From: Balneolaceae bacterium
GTDB lineage: Bacteria; Bacteroidota; Rhodothermia; Balneolales; Balneolaceae
Direction: 5' to 3'
Length of the DNA stretch: 64,000 nucleotides
Assembly (NCBI GenBank): GCA_006969905.1
Contig: CP030887.1
Location: 2,090,001-2,154,000 of the forward strand
Below the pieces are notes generated by a model, which saw only the letters and a program-made list of their open reading frames with translations, made no database searches and was not told where the DNA came from. Shown piece after piece: positions 15,839-24,003 of the stretch (position 1 is the stretch's first letter; each line of letters starts with the position of its first letter). A program made the translations under genes and the position numbers.

Positions 15839-16909
15839 TTAGAAAGCGTAGGTAGCTCTGATGAATGTTGAGTAAACATTTACCCGATTATCAGCTCGGA
15901 AGTCTCTGATTCTGTAACGAGCATCAAATGCCCATTTTGCAGAATAGAAAAATCGGTATCTGATTTCAAACTCATCAGCACCAGCTCTATAAATATTTCT
16001 TGGTAGAAACCACTCATCGTCAGTTTTTGCAAATTCGATCATGATTTCATGCTTACCAGCAAAGTTATTTATACCAACAGATGTAACCAGGCTTGTCCCA
16101 TTATCGAAACTTGTATTCAGATTTTGACCGAATTCGCCAGCAACCCTTATTGAACCACCACGCAGTGCCTCACCTTGAGGGAAATCTAAAGTAATGCGTG
16201 AAGTAAATGCGACATAGTCAGCTAAATCATTCCCTTTAACATAAATGCCGGGAATATACATGACACCAAAACCTTTTTGAATTACATTATTAGATACTTC
16301 ACGGCTTTCAGCACCTGCATAGAAAGTGAAATTGTGATCATTCTCGGAAAAATTTAAACCGGCTTGATCGTACTGGAAAGAAGGGTGATTTTTTGGGTGA
16401 TATTCTACAATCCCCTCACCGTACCAGCTATTATCATTATCCAGATATCTTTTATAATAAATGCCATCAGACCAATGTACATTATTACTGTTACTTGAAT
16501 AGCGAGAATGAGATCGTTTTGCATTTGTAAGAGTATTGAGTGATTTTTGGAATCGACCAACTCTAAGCTCATTTTTTTCATCCTTAAAATGATAGAAGAA
16601 CTCATCGAAACTAACAGATCCCCAGGCTAACCTACCTGCTCCATCTGCTTCGATTGTAGCTTTTAATGGTTCAAACTCTTTCGATAATAAGTAGGCTATT
16701 CTAGCATGAAAGCTATGGTTTTCAGAATGATAATAACGTATACCAGGGCGTAATCTCATTGTATAATTATCACCACCTAATCCGTCACGGTTAGTATCTG
16801 AACCGATGTGTGCAAAGCGAACGTTTCCATAAATCTCCCATTTTTCTTTTTCCTGCCCCTGTGTGATTAACGGAATTAGAAGAAAAACAATAAGCAATCT
16901 AAAATTCAT
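15839..16909 (-). CDS. Porin-like outer-membrane beta-barrel protein
   Basis: 356 residues with a signal peptide (MNFRLLIVFLLIPLITQGQ). The mature protein is a string of amphipathic strands, opening WEIYGNVRFAHIGSD and ending FIRATYAF with a terminal Phe. Motifs such as NELRVGRFQKSL and WSDGIYYKRY resemble phosphate- or alginate-type porins, but I cannot assign a family. No TonB plug. Probably a passive outer-membrane channel or a structural barrel; substrate unknown. Confidence 0.7.
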   Translation of the reverse strand: MNFRLLIVFLLIPLITQGQEKEKWEIYGNVRFAHIGSDTNRDGLGGDNYTMRLRPGIRYYHSENHSFHARIAYLLSKEFEPLKATIEADGAGRLAWGSVSFDEFFYHFKDEKNELRVGRFQKSLNTLTNAKRSHSRYSSNSNNVHWSDGIYYKRYLDNDNSWYGEGIVEYHPKNHPSFQYDQAGLNFSENDHNFTFYAGAESREVSNNVIQKGFGVMYIPGIYVKGNDLADYVAFTSRITLDFPQGEALRGGSIRVAGEFGQNLNTSFDNGTSLVTSVGINNFAGKHEIMIEFAKTDDEWFLPRNIYRAGADEFEIRYRFFYSAKWAFDARYRIRDFRADNRVNVYSTFIRATYAF

Positions 16910-17182
16910 AATAGGTCCTTAATGGTTTATTTTTACAGCATTGAATAACCTGTCACCGAGGCCAAGCATTCGTTTTTTATACAAATTACATAGGTTTTTA
17001 AAAGTTTTTACTTTTGCCCGGATAATGGGAAAGTCGATATAAAGGCTTTTCCCTTTGTTAAAGAAAGATCAAATCACGCGCAAGTAAACCTAAGCAGTTA
17101 ATGAACAGTCATCACTGGAAGGCTGGAATCTATTGATGGAGATTTACTAAAACGATGAAATAATCTCACGATGTGGAAAACC

Positions 17183-17210
17183 GGAGATCACTTCGCTTCG
17201 CTCGTGAATG
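17183..17210 (-). repeat. Decayed intergenic repeat, copy 1
   Basis: The words GGAGATCA, CTTCGCTTCGCTCG and TGAATG look like a mutated form of the common dispersed element GAGATTGCTTCGCTTCGCTCGC with AATGACG, reading here in the minus orientation. Family assignment is from memory and inferential. Confidence 0.45.
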
Positions 17211-17275
17211 TTCTTCGATACTAATATCTTAACTTTTCATATTATTATCTGACTTCTACAAGGATGGTATGAATA

Positions 17276-17337
17276 CGTCTTTGCGAGGAGTATAAAGTGT
17301 TGGTTAGAATTGCTAACTAAGACGACGAAGCAATCCC
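17276..17337 (+). repeat. Decayed intergenic repeat, copy 2
   Basis: Begins CGTCTTTGCGAGGAG and ends GACGACGAAGCAATCCC, matching the two ends of the same dispersed element as copy 1 but in the opposite orientation. It encloses a small hairpin with arms GTTAG (17303-17307) and CTAAC (17313-17317). Confidence 0.5.
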
Positions 17338-17401
17338 ATTTTACTAACACTTACTTCTTTTTCCTCTGTCATCAAATTACCAGTCTTCTACAATCCGGCT
17401 T

Positions 17402-18604
17402 TTATTTCCTGTTATTAATCATAATTTGGTCATCTGCCCATTGTAATTCAGCTGCTTCTTCTTTTGAAAACGAACCAGCTTTCCGGATCCAGGAACCTTC
17501 CTGCCAAACACGGACAAAGCCTTTTTCAAGAGGCTCGTTTGGATTTTGTTTATCCAACCTGTGGGTTAAATCAAGCAATACATCTTTATACTTACTTCTT
17601 GAAAGTACGCTTTGGTTGATTAACTGCTGATTAAGATGCCGGACGGTATTTCTTGCAGTGCCTATTTTTTGCTGAACGGCTAAAAGTGCATGCGACCTGG
17701 CAATGTTCTCTACCTTTTCTTTGTAGTATTGAAGGGCTCCACTGGTATTCAGTTCCAGTCTTCGATATAAATCCTCCACATACATCCGAACCTCATTGAT
17801 ATCGGGTGTGGCGAGTACAGCGGCCTGTGTAGGGGTGGCTGCCCTGGCATCGGCTGTAAAGTCAGCAATTGAAAAATCTACCTCGTGCCCGACACCACTT
17901 ATGATTGGAACCTCACAATTAAAAACAGCCCTGGCTACGGCTTCCTCATTAAAGGCCCATAAATCTTCCAGTGATCCGCCACCTCTGCCGGTAATTACTA
18001 AGTCTACATTTTTATGATTTGAGAAATAATTAATTCCATTAACAATTTCAGGTGCTGCATTTACCCCTTGTACGCTGGCATGATAAAGCTTTATCTCAGC
18101 AAGCGGCCATCTTTTTTCAAGGGTTGAGCGAATATCCTGGAAAGCTGCCGTGGTTTTTGAAGTAACAACACCAATAGCCTGAGGGAATTTTGGTAATGGT
18201 TTTTTATGAATATCATCAAAAAGCCCCTCCGCTTTTAATTTGGCTTTTAGCTGTTCAAATGCCTGCTGAAGCTTGCCAATGCCTGCTTGTTGTACTAAGG
18301 TTACAATCATCTGGTACCGCCCGTGAGGTGCATAAACCTGTATGTCGCCACCTACCACAATTTGCTGTCCGTCTGTTAGTTTTATCCCAGATCGCTGTAC
18401 GGTACTTCTCCAAATCACACAAGGCAGTTGTGCCCCCGAATCTTTTAGGGTAAAATAAATATGCCCGTTTGCACTTTGCTTTACATTACTGGCTTCGCCT
18501 TCCACCAGGATGTCCAGAAAGTTTTGTTCCAGCAACTCTTTTATTTTTCCGGTAAGCTGGCTTACCGTTGGTATATCAAAAAGAAAAGGGGTTTGATTGG
18601 CCAT
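17402..18604 (-). CDS. xseA: Exodeoxyribonuclease VII large subunit
   Basis: About 400 residues from the ATG at 18604 (MANQTPFLFDIPTVSQLTGK); a TTG eight codons upstream is possible but less likely. The OB-fold DNA-binding domain (about 15-105) contains FLDILVEGEASNVK and GHIYFTLKD; the catalytic core contains the family motifs FPQAIGVVTSKTTAAFQDI and VDLVITGRGGGSLEDLWAFN, followed by a helical C-terminal part. The enzyme degrades single-stranded DNA together with the small subunit XseB, whose gene is not visible here. Confidence 0.95.
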   Translation of the reverse strand: MANQTPFLFDIPTVSQLTGKIKELLEQNFLDILVEGEASNVKQSANGHIYFTLKDSGAQLPCVIWRSTVQRSGIKLTDGQQIVVGGDIQVYAPHGRYQMIVTLVQQAGIGKLQQAFEQLKAKLKAEGLFDDIHKKPLPKFPQAIGVVTSKTTAAFQDIRSTLEKRWPLAEIKLYHASVQGVNAAPEIVNGINYFSNHKNVDLVITGRGGGSLEDLWAFNEEAVARAVFNCEVPIISGVGHEVDFSIADFTADARAATPTQAAVLATPDINEVRMYVEDLYRRLELNTSGALQYYKEKVENIARSHALLAVQQKIGTARNTVRHLNQQLINQSVLSRSKYKDVLLDLTHRLDKQNPNEPLEKGFVRVWQEGSWIRKAGSFSKEEAAELQWADDQIMINNRK

Positions 18605-18686
18605 AGTTTGCTGAAATTTCGGGTTCAAAACATACGGGATTTATTGCTTCTTATCTGTTATAATAAGATGAGGCAAAAAATCTTTT

Positions 18687-19439
18687 ATGGTTCGGACAGT
18701 TTTCATTTTTATATGGGCACTGGTTTTTTTTACTATTGCCGGGGCACAGGACAGGAACAGGTACCTGCTGGATTTATATGATTACGAGCAGGAACTAAAA
18801 GGTGTGGTTAATAAAACCACCCAAGCACTTGGAGGGCTTGCAGCCAATCGAAAGGTGAGATCTTATAAGTCGGAAGGATATATTGTTTACCGCAATGGGG
18901 ATGTAGGCAAGTTCGATTTATATTTCTTAAAAGAAAACTGGGCACGGATAGATTATAACAGGGACCAGGAACAACATACCTTTGCCATTCACGGGAAAAA
19001 GGGTTGGTTAAAGGTTAGTTCGGACTCAGGTTCAACCATCAAAAAACTAAAACGAAAGCCACTTAATGAAGCCGAGTACCTTCATTTATATGAAAATAAC
19101 CTGTTCGATTATAAATGGAGAGGATTGGATATCTATTTTGAAGGAGAAATTACATCAGGTGCAACAGATGCTTATGTAATCAGGCTTACCGGTTTTGATT
19201 ATGGTGAAGAAGTGTACTATATCTCCAAGGCCGATCACAGGCCATTCATGAAACAGGTGTATTTATTAAAGGGAAAAAATGACACCGTGATTAACTACGT
19301 GATTGAGGATTATATAAAGGTTGATAATGTTTGGCTGCCCAAAACAGTAACTATAGAGGGAGACACTACCTTTTTTGTTCTTAACTTTGTAGACTATCGC
19401 TTAGGTACGCCCCTGGAAAAAAGTATTTTTACTCAATAA
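18687..19439 (+). CDS. LolA-like periplasmic protein
   Basis: 250 residues with a signal peptide (cleavage near IAGAQ). The rest is mostly beta strand: VVNKTTQALGG near the start, then a half-barrel with KSEGYIVYRNGDVGKFDLYF, ARIDY and KKGWLKV, the layout of LolA/LolB-type outer-membrane lipoprotein-sorting and lipid-binding proteins. The family has many uncharacterised members in Bacteroidota, so a role in carrying lipoproteins or lipids is only suggested. The thioesterase gene starts 11 bases downstream, so the two are probably cotranscribed. Confidence 0.65.
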   Translation: MVRTVFIFIWALVFFTIAGAQDRNRYLLDLYDYEQELKGVVNKTTQALGGLAANRKVRSYKSEGYIVYRNGDVGKFDLYFLKENWARIDYNRDQEQHTFAIHGKKGWLKVSSDSGSTIKKLKRKPLNEAEYLHLYENNLFDYKWRGLDIYFEGEITSGATDAYVIRLTGFDYGEEVYYISKADHRPFMKQVYLLKGKNDTVINYVIEDYIKVDNVWLPKTVTIEGDTTFFVLNFVDYRLGTPLEKSIFTQ

Positions 19440-19450
19440 AATCATCAATT

Positions 19451-19891
19451 TTGGACGCTAAAAAACTTCAGGACTATTTATATGAGCACATCCCTATCAC
19501 GAAAGCGTTAGGGATTGTTGTTCTGCAGGCAGACGAACAGGGAGTAAGGCTCACTGCTCCTCTTTCTAATAATATAAACCACCGGGATACAGCTTTTGGT
19601 GGCAGTGTAAGCAGTTTATTGATTACTGCTTGCTGGGGATATTTGCGAATTTTGTTCGATGCTGAGCCCAGCATTCCAACCATTGTTGTAGGCAGAAGCG
19701 GTACTGACTTTATGAAGCCGATTCATTCCGATATAACTGCAGAACTTATACTCCCCTCCGAAAAAGAGGTGACTCATTTAAGAGATATGTACGAACGATT
19801 CGGCAAAGGGAGAATTACCCTTCGGGCTGCCGTTCAGATTAACTCTGAACTGTGCGCGTATTTTGACGGGGATTTTGTTGTTTTTAGATAA
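19451..19891 (+). CDS. YiiD-C-type hot-dog thioesterase
   Basis: 146 residues from a TTG start; no ATG is available before the conserved region, so the TTG is needed. The fold signature is hot-dog: an N-terminal helix, GIVVLQADEQGVRLTAPL, then NINHRDTAFGGSVSSLL, where the conserved Asn/His and FGGS sit in the active-site loop. This matches the putative thioesterase domain found at the C-terminus of YiiD. It probably hydrolyses an acyl-CoA or acyl-ACP; the substrate is unknown. Confidence 0.75.
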   Translation: MDAKKLQDYLYEHIPITKALGIVVLQADEQGVRLTAPLSNNINHRDTAFGGSVSSLLITACWGYLRILFDAEPSIPTIVVGRSGTDFMKPIHSDITAELILPSEKEVTHLRDMYERFGKGRITLRAAVQINSELCAYFDGDFVVFR

Positions 19892-19901
19892 GTCTGAGTA
19901 T

Positions 19902-20222
19902 TCAAATCACAGGCCGTACAATAATCTCGAAGAATTCCAGCAGCGGGCATGTTTTTGCCAGGAAAATGGCATCTTCTAAATCTTTGGCAGCTATAATGGT
20001 AAAACCAAGAATGATTTCTTTGTCCTCTATAAATGCTCCGTCTGTTGTCATAATATTATGATCTATAATATGAGCGCCAATAGAATCCAACCTCTGCGAA
20101 TCGATGTGTTGGTCGCCAAGTTTTTCAATCCAGTTTAAATGCAGGGAAATACGCTCTCTTAGGGCCTCTTCGGAAGGATCAACGCCTTCCTGCCCCCGAA
20201 AAATCAACATATATTTATTCAT
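19902..20222 (-). CDS. YCII-related domain protein
   Basis: 106 residues. It opens MNKYMLIFRG and contains HLNWIEKLGDQHIDSQRL and an ILGFTIIAAKDLEDAIFLAK segment, the usual layout of YCII-like proteins, which have a ferredoxin-like fold and no settled function. Its start overlaps the DUF2461 gene by 8 nt, making it the last gene of a four-gene operon. Confidence 0.8.
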   Translation of the reverse strand: MNKYMLIFRGQEGVDPSEEALRERISLHLNWIEKLGDQHIDSQRLDSIGAHIIDHNIMTTDGAFIEDKEIILGFTIIAAKDLEDAIFLAKTCPLLEFFEIIVRPVI

Positions 20223-20877
20223 GCAAAGCCTTGTTTAAGAATGAATGCAAAGGTTGAACCACTTTATAATAGTCCATAAGTGCCTCAACCTGGTTATCAC
20301 TCTTAATAAACTGAGAAGTTGGCATTTTTGCCATAGCATAAAATTGTTTGTTTGCTATATAGGGATTCTGTTCAAATGCAGCTTGCAAATCCGGGGAAAT
20401 CCGTTTGTTTTTGTCTCCCTTAAGCCCCCCGAGCACTTTTTTGAAATCCAGTGCTTCAACAATTTGCAGGAATTCCTGTGAATGTGTAGCGATATAATAC
20501 CGAACGCGTTTCAGTGCTTTTGTACTTAACTGGTACAAGCCGCCACCTATATGAACATAATCAGATCCGATCCCGAGATAAAAGCCAGGTAGTTCAGATT
20601 TCTTTCCACCGGGAGAAAGACTGGCTTTCATTAACACATTATATGGGGTTTTGTCTTTTGAAAAACGAATATCCCTGTTAATCCTGAACAGTGCTTTTTT
20701 AGCATCAGGGAGAATAGAAGGTTCAATCTCCATGAGCGATGGAATCAAGTTTTCAATCAGTTGTATAAAAGGAGCGCGAACATGTTGTTCATATTCTTTG
20801 CGATGCTCATCGAACCATTCCTTGTAATTATTCTTTTCAAGTGATTTAAAAAAATTGATATAGTTTTGATCTACCAT
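20215..20877 (-). CDS. DUF2461 family protein
   Basis: About 220 residues from the ATG at 20877 (MVDQNYINFFKSLEKNNYKE); an upstream extension to 20955 overlaps the previous gene and is not conserved in style. Family blocks are visible: NYKEWFDEHRKEYE, LFRINRDIRFSKDKTPYN and FYLGIGSDYVHIGGGLY. DUF2461 proteins are common in bacteria, cytosolic and of unknown activity. Four bases separate it from the TfoX-type gene upstream. Confidence 0.88.
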   Translation of the reverse strand: MVDQNYINFFKSLEKNNYKEWFDEHRKEYEQHVRAPFIQLIENLIPSLMEIEPSILPDAKKALFRINRDIRFSKDKTPYNVLMKASLSPGGKKSELPGFYLGIGSDYVHIGGGLYQLSTKALKRVRYYIATHSQEFLQIVEALDFKKVLGGLKGDKNKRISPDLQAAFEQNPYIANKQFYAMAKMPTSQFIKSDNQVEALMDYYKVVQPLHSFLNKALHE

Positions 20878-20881
20878 GGTA

Positions 20882-21214
20882 TCATTTCTTTTTGGATCGT
20901 AAGGCAGCTTCAAATGATTTTGAAGCCCATTTTTTGAGGAGTTCTTTGTCATCAATTACTTCAGCAGGTACCGTCCAGTAGGGCATTCCTTTTCCTCTTT
21001 TCGGGTGATCAAAAGCGCTCATTCCTGCATCTTCGAAATCTGGTTTGTTGAGTTCATCTACTTTTAAGTAGAACTGGTTTTCTGAGCTTACCATCGCAAA
21101 CATGAGTCCTTCCTTAAAAAAGCCTACCCCGCCAAACATTTTTTTGAAGATTACACCCTCCAAACCGGAAAGCTGTTCGTGTAGAAATTCAACATAAGTC
21201 ACATTGATAGCCAT
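20882..21214 (-). CDS. TfoX/Sxy N-terminal domain protein
   Basis: About 110 residues from the ATG at 21214 (MAINVTYVEFLHEQLSGLEG). The TfoX-N core is clear: KKMFGGVGFFKEGLMFAMV, then FYLKVDELNKPDFEDAGMSAF and MPYWTVPAEVIDD. In gammaproteobacteria TfoX turns on competence genes, but stand-alone TfoX-N proteins like this one are widespread and of unknown role. It sits between a second TfoX-like gene and DUF2461 with four-base gaps on both sides. Confidence 0.85.
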   Translation of the reverse strand: MAINVTYVEFLHEQLSGLEGVIFKKMFGGVGFFKEGLMFAMVSSENQFYLKVDELNKPDFEDAGMSAFDHPKRGKGMPYWTVPAEVIDDKELLKKWASKSFEAALRSKKK

Positions 21215-21218
21215 TATT

Positions 21219-21542
21219 TTATGCCCGTTTTTTGAAGAGGGTGAGGGCTTCTTGTGTGAGAGACTCCCAAAGGTGATCTTCAGTGCAGGGAACTTCAAAC
21301 CATCCCGCAAGAGCCCCTTTTTTCTTGAAAGGATTGAAAGGAGTTACTTCAAAACTTTGATCCGATGGGTCAAATTCTTTCCCGAATTTGAAAACCATAG
21401 CTCCCGTTTTAGATAAAAAAGCGAATACTTTCCCATGATAGGTTATTGCCGGGGAACTCATCATTTTGCCAGGTTCTATTCCGGTTTCTTTTCCGGTAAT
21501 TTTTTCCCGTATATCTTCAAATAGTTTAATCTCAGAATTCAT
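21219..21542 (-). CDS. Small TfoX/YjbR-like protein
   Basis: About 107 residues from the ATG at 21542 (MNSEIKLFEDIREKI). The middle, GKMMSSPAITYHGKVFAFLS followed by AMVFKFG, aligns in pattern with the KKMFGG...GLMFAMVSS...FYLKV core of the neighbouring TfoX-type protein. I infer a distant paralogue with the same fold. It heads the four-gene operon. No specific function can be given. Confidence 0.65.
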   Translation of the reverse strand: MNSEIKLFEDIREKITGKETGIEPGKMMSSPAITYHGKVFAFLSKTGAMVFKFGKEFDPSDQSFEVTPFNPFKKKGALAGWFEVPCTEDHLWESLTQEALTLFKKRA

Positions 21543-21631
21543 GGCTTTTTTATAATAACAAACAAGTTTTCCAAAAAGAGACAGTATGTTAAACAATATG
21601 CCATTATAAAAGAAAGAATGTACTTTCCTGT

Positions 21632-22615
21632 ATGACTTCTCAGCTCGAAAATATCCGTGTTCAAAAATATATCGTACTCATCGCACTGGTTCTTTTTGCA
21701 ATTAAAATAGTGGGCTGGGTCCTTACAGGTTCCATTGCAATCCTGACAGACGGGCTGGAAAGTGTGGTAAATGTAATCAGTGGTTTTATCGGGCTTTTTA
21801 GCCTGTGGCTGGCCGCCAAGCCCAGGGACAGAAACCACCCTTACGGGCATGGAAAGGTGGAGTTTATTTCTGCCGGGATTGAAGGTACACTGATCACAGT
21901 TGCCGGGCTGTTCATCATTTATGAAGCGGTAAACAGTTTTTTCGATCCTCCGGAGCTTAAACAACTGGAAATCGGGATTTGGATTGTGAGCGTTTCTGCA
22001 ATAGTTAATTACGGTTTTGGCAGCTGGGCACTGAAAACGGGTAGGAAAAACAAGTCGCTGGCATTACAGGCCAGTGGCAGGCACCTGCAAACAGATACCT
22101 ATACTACCATTGGTATTGTGATAGGATTATTACTGATACAGTTCACTGGATTTGTATGGCTGGATGGTGCCGTTGCTATCGTATTTGCTCTGCTCATTAT
22201 CCGGATGGGGTACAAAATTCTCAGACGATCTGTTGCCGGGATAATGGATGAATCTGACCAGCAGCTGCTGGAAGAAATGGTAAGCTATCTACAGGAAAAC
22301 CGGCAAACAAACTGGGTGGACCTGCATAACCTGCGGATAGTGAAATATGGTAGTGTTCTTCATATTGATGCTCACCTGACCCTTCCGTGGTACTTTACGG
22401 TTAAACAAGGCCATGATGAAACCGATAAACTGGCAGAACTTATCCATGATCGGTTTGGGGACAGAATTGAGTTGAATATCCACAGTGACTACTGCCACAA
22501 TTTTTCGTGTCCGCTATGTACCATTGAAAATTGTGATGTGCGAAAGGCCCCATTCAAAGAACAAATAGAATGGACAGTAGATAATGTGGTTTCCAAAGAA
22601 AAGCACCGGTTGTAA
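21632..22615 (+). CDS. Cation diffusion facilitator (CDF) transporter
   Basis: 327 residues. Six membrane helices fill roughly residues 10-205, with the metal site motif LTDGLESVVN in helix 2 (Asp40) and GRHLQTDTYT in helix 5 (HxxxD). A conserved HPYGHGKVEF loop lies between helices 2 and 3. The cytosolic CDF dimerisation domain follows (about 210-290). The C-terminal tail is Cys-rich (YCHNFSCPLCTIENC), a likely extra metal site. CDFs exchange Zn, Fe, Mn or Co for protons; the motif does not settle which metal. Confidence 0.92.
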   Translation: MTSQLENIRVQKYIVLIALVLFAIKIVGWVLTGSIAILTDGLESVVNVISGFIGLFSLWLAAKPRDRNHPYGHGKVEFISAGIEGTLITVAGLFIIYEAVNSFFDPPELKQLEIGIWIVSVSAIVNYGFGSWALKTGRKNKSLALQASGRHLQTDTYTTIGIVIGLLLIQFTGFVWLDGAVAIVFALLIIRMGYKILRRSVAGIMDESDQQLLEEMVSYLQENRQTNWVDLHNLRIVKYGSVLHIDAHLTLPWYFTVKQGHDETDKLAELIHDRFGDRIELNIHSDYCHNFSCPLCTIENCDVRKAPFKEQIEWTVDNVVSKEKHRL

Positions 22616-22688
22616 GGAAATTTCACATCAATCGAATCCTTCAAAACCCCTATATTAAATCCCGAACAAAAAGCTCAAAGAATAAATT

Positions 22689-23969
22689 ATGCTCCTCAAA
22701 AACCTGCGCCCCGTAAGTAAAGATCATAAAGGAAAAGAAACAGTTGATATTCGGATTAAAGACGGGGTGATTGATGAAATAGGAAGCGGGCTAAATGCAA
22801 AAAAAAGAGAGGATGTTCACGATTTTGGAGGTGCTTATGTAAGTCCTGGCTGGATGGATATGCACATCCATTTAAGGGAACCAGGTTACGAGCATAAAGA
22901 AACAATTAAGACAGGATGTGACGCAGCAGCTTTCGGAGGGTTTACTGCTGTAGCCTGCATGCCAAACACCAACCCTCCAATCCATACAAGGGATGTAGTT
23001 GAGTACATCATCAAAAAAGCAGAAAAACTTCCGGTGGATGTTCACCCGATTGCCTGTGTTACCAAAGACAGGGCAGGGAAGTCAATCGCCGAAATGGGAG
23101 ATATGAAAGACGGTGGAGCAATTGCCTTTAGCGATGATGGTGACCCGGTGTATAATTCCCAGGTAATGCGTGTGGCTTTGGAGTATTCTTCTATGCTGGA
23201 GATGCCCATTATTAATCATGAAGAAGATCTGGCTCTTTCACGTCCGGGGCACATGAATGAAGGAAGGGTTTCAACTCGCCTGGGTTTGGACGGGACACCC
23301 AGCATTGCAGAGGAAACTATGATAGCCCGCGACATTCTGCTAGCTGAATATACCGGAGGCCATATTCATGTGGCTCATATCAGTACAAAGAATGCCGTTG
23401 ACCTGGTACGCCAGGCCAAGAAAAAAGGGATCAATGTAACCACAGAGGTTTGTACACATCATTTTGATTTAACCGATGAAGAAATAGACCGCCAGAAGTT
23501 TGATACCAACTTCAAAATGCACCCGCCATTGAGAACTCAAGAGGATGTGGATGCTATGATTGAAGGCCTGGTAGACGGTACCATTGATGTGATTTGTACC
23601 GATCACGCTCCCCATTCCATTGAAGAAAAGGAAGTGGAGTTTATTTACGCTCCGAATGGAATTATAGGTCTGGAAACAGCCTGGCCAATTTCAAATATGC
23701 GTTTGTATAAAACCAAGAAGCTTGACCTTCAGCAGTTGGTTGAAAAACTGTGCTATAACCCCCGAAGCATCCTGAAACTGGAAGAACTTAAACTGGAAAA
23801 GGGAGTTAAAGCCAATCTTACCTTCTTCAATACAGATGAAGAATGGATTTTTGATCCCAAAAACGTCCGGTCAAAATCAAAAAATTCGCCGTATCTGAAC
23901 CAGAAGTTAACCGGGCGGGCGGTAGGTATTTACAACAAAGGTCATTTAGTACTTAATGAGCTAAGATAA
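22689..23969 (+). CDS. pyrC: Dihydroorotase
   Basis: 426 residues, the length of class I dihydroorotases. Metal ligands are in DMHIHLREPG; a GGFTAVACMPNTNPP block and the catalytic Asp in CTDHAPHS are also present. It closes carbamoyl aspartate to dihydroorotate in pyrimidine synthesis; pyrE, for a later step, lies 21 kb away on the other strand. It is followed by an unrelated lipoprotein nuclease after 34 bases. Confidence 0.95.
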   Translation: MLLKNLRPVSKDHKGKETVDIRIKDGVIDEIGSGLNAKKREDVHDFGGAYVSPGWMDMHIHLREPGYEHKETIKTGCDAAAFGGFTAVACMPNTNPPIHTRDVVEYIIKKAEKLPVDVHPIACVTKDRAGKSIAEMGDMKDGGAIAFSDDGDPVYNSQVMRVALEYSSMLEMPIINHEEDLALSRPGHMNEGRVSTRLGLDGTPSIAEETMIARDILLAEYTGGHIHVAHISTKNAVDLVRQAKKKGINVTTEVCTHHFDLTDEEIDRQKFDTNFKMHPPLRTQEDVDAMIEGLVDGTIDVICTDHAPHSIEEKEVEFIYAPNGIIGLETAWPISNMRLYKTKKLDLQQLVEKLCYNPRSILKLEELKLEKGVKANLTFFNTDEEWIFDPKNVRSKSKNSPYLNQKLTGRAVGIYNKGHLVLNELR

Positions 23970-24003
23970 AGCCCTTTATAAAAACTATTCCCTGAAAGCT
24001 GAT

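Larger units (their letters stand above)
16910..17401. other. Gene-free stretch of about 490 bases
   Basis: Lies between two minus-strand genes. I see no convincing coding frame, tRNA or riboswitch. The first part (to about 17180) is plain AT-rich spacer and should hold the promoter of the porin-like gene near 16910-17000. The second part carries two decayed copies of an intergenic repeat (listed separately). Confidence 0.6.

Noticed and set aside
17310-17630. Plus-strand open frame of about 106 codons over the xseA 3' end
   Set aside because: It is antisense to the conserved XseA C-terminus and has no recognisable domain; the second half follows xseA codon structure.
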